This document shows positions 62,801 to 64,000 of a stretch of DNA of 64,000 nt, piece after piece. A program made the position numbers and the translations under genes. A model generated the notes under the pieces. It ran no database searches and was not told the origin of the DNA. It saw only the letters and a list, made by a program, of their open reading frames with translations. The DNA lies in NCBI RefSeq assembly GCF_001039355.2, contig NW_019775413.1, positions 357,237-421,236 on the forward strand, read 5' to 3'. The stretch's first letter is position 1. Every line of letters begins with the position of its first letter. This DNA is from Lingula anatina. Its lineage: Eukaryota > Brachiopoda > Lingulata > Lingulida > Lingulidae.

Positions 62801-63280
62801 TCGCAACTTAAAATAACCACGTTTTTCAACTTGTCAGACTATAATCTATTTATTTCGATGTAAGATAGAAAACTTAGCACCGCAAACATGTAACAGAAAC
62901 AAATGACATAATCAGTTGTCAAACAAGGGTTAAAGGGTAAGGAGAAATGAAATAAATTCTAAAACGCATATTCATAATTAGAAAAAATACAAAAATAATC
63001 TTTAGGCTTGAAAAGTTCTTGCTTTTTGCACACAAATTGTTTCCTTATACAATGTATCTCGCATTTCCATGGCATCCTTCTTCAGTTAACTGTCCTCGTC
63101 TTGGCGTTTCTTAATCATCTTGACAACCTCTGTAAACGATTAGTTTAACTAAGTCATATTTCTAGCTTTGTTTAATATTGCTAAATTTCTTCCTCTGGTG
63201 ACAGCACAATCGGACTATCTCCCTCGTGTTCTCTTAAGTTATAATGTCTGAAACTGTATGTCTTCACAATTTTCTATAAC
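47828..63280. other. Long gene-poor stretch
   Basis: No exon, RNA gene or transposon protein was recognised in about 15.5 kb. Small features: (AAT)n at 53213-53233; homopolymer runs of G near 51713 and of C near 57698; a T run followed by a G run at about 60540-60570; and an isolated TATAAATA at 58227-58234 without supporting gene structure. Open frames of 70-110 codons occur on both strands but show no domain. Confidence 0.5.
53213..53233. repeat. (AAT)n microsatellite
   Basis: Seven consecutive AAT units. Confidence 0.9.
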
Positions 63281-63605
63281 TAAAGCCTCGGTCACAACCG
63301 GAGGCACGAATTTCAGGATCGTACGTCCCCTGCGAATTTTGGTTACAGTAGAGCCCATGGAGTTCGTAGAGGTAGAGGAAAGTTTGCAATGGAAAGGAAC
63401 AAGTCTGCCTTGCGAGTCGCAGGGGCCACGTGAGATGTCCTTCCGAGCAGGGACGCTAATTGCAAAGTGGAAATTGTACTCATTTCTTAAATTTGTCTTG
63501 CTACCTGGGTACGTGACACGCATTCACCACTTATGAAGAGAATGCAACGCACGACGAAAGTAGTAACGCAAACAGGCCGTAAGAGCCGGTTCAGACCGAG
63601 GCTTA
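63281..63605. mobile_element. Inverted-ended repeat, AAGCCTCGGTC..AACCGG family, copy 1
   Basis: The left end is AAAGCCTCGGTCACAACCGG (63282-63301). The right end (63586-63605) is its inverse with a few changes: CCGGTTCAGACCGAGGCTTA. The interior has a purine-rich block with GAGTTCGTAGAGGTAGAGGA that recurs in copy 2. Both strands are open for about 90 codons, but no protein family is recognised. Confidence 0.65.
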
Positions 63606-63754
63606 AGATCGAGTTAAAGTTTGTTACTTTTCTTATTTCACTTTATTCATTGAAGTTTATGTCAATAACCGGTTATATTGAATTTGCAGGGTATTCACTG
63701 TATTAGTAGCTTGCTTGGTGTCTGAAGTTCCCATCACTGGCCCTTCTGGTGTCA

Positions 63755-64000
63755 TTTTAAACCTCGGTCACAACCGGCCGTAAGAAAGCTTAAGCCTCGG
63801 TCACAACCGGACGCGCGAATTTTAGGATCGTACGGCCAGTGCCAATTTTGGGTTGAGTGGAGGCCGTGGAGTTCGTAGAGGTAGAGGAAAGTTTGCAATG
63901 GAAAGGCGCAAGTCTGCCTTGCGAGTCGCAGGGTCCACGTGAGAAGAAGGGTACGATGTACATGAGCGTGCATCTTGAGCACGCCTTTTACACCCCTGGC
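63755..64000. mobile_element. Same repeat family, copy 2 (cut by window end) with an extra terminal copy
   Basis: CCTCGGTCACAACCGG occurs at about 63761-63777 and again at about 63795-63810. After the second one the sequence follows the interior of copy 1 (GTTCGTAGAGGTAGAGGA, then AAGTTTGCAATGGAAAGG, then TCTGCCTTGCGAGTCGCAGG) at a constant offset near 510 bp. The right end lies beyond the window. Confidence 0.65.

Noticed and set aside
63258-63982. Frames of 76-94 codons on both strands
   Set aside because: Antisense-symmetric openness within a repeat family. No domain was recognised.
1-64000. CRISPR arrays, rRNA, bacterial operons
   Set aside because: No regularly spaced repeats with unique spacers. 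The gene structure is plainly eukaryotic.

Overview
The window is AT-rich, intron-bearing animal nuclear DNA. It has short GT-AG exons separated by long introns, many microsatellites, decayed LINE and Tc1 elements, and several families of short inverted-repeat elements. The gene content (an invertebrate-type D1-like dopamine receptor and two GlyR/GluCl-like Cys-loop channel genes) and a strong excess of the octamer TACATGTA suggest a marine invertebrate, most likely a spiralian such as a mollusc or brachiopod. An invertebrate deuterostome cannot be excluded.

Layout. 1-12.5 kb holds no host gene. It carries a decayed LINE (about 3990-5910, + strand) split by a short terminal-inverted-repeat element, a second inverted copy of that element, a block of degenerate repeats of about 120 bp, and two further inverted-repeat elements. 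12552-14309 (- strand) is an intact single-exon Dop1R2-like GPCR of 585 residues. 14.3-29.2 kb is mostly intergenic, with microsatellites, a diverged repeat copy, a duplicated segment of about 138 bp, and one possible orphan coding exon.

29.2-41.7 kb (- strand) holds two head-to-tail paralogous anion-type Cys-loop receptor genes, assembled here exon by exon. Gene A (29232-34327) has 8 exons and 434 residues. Gene B (36285-41693) has 8 exons and 415 residues. Both reconstructions are complete in frame, from signal peptide through M4 to stop, with matching intron phases. Both combine GlyR-like and GluCl-like binding-site residues and have an Ile instead of Thr at M2 6'.

Upstream of gene B lies a Tc1-type transposase pseudogene carrying a nested element with a 6-bp target duplication, then a hairpin element, then an orphan exon resembling TM9SF3 beside a 927-base assembly gap. 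44.6-64 kb is gene-poor. It has one plausible first coding exon (47739-47827, + strand) and a repeat family at the right edge (63281 onward).

As a set, the recognised genes are neuronal: a dopamine GPCR and two ligand-gated channel subunits that could co-assemble. No evidence in the sequence links the GPCR functionally to the channels. I found no CRISPR array, rRNA, or convincing tRNA.
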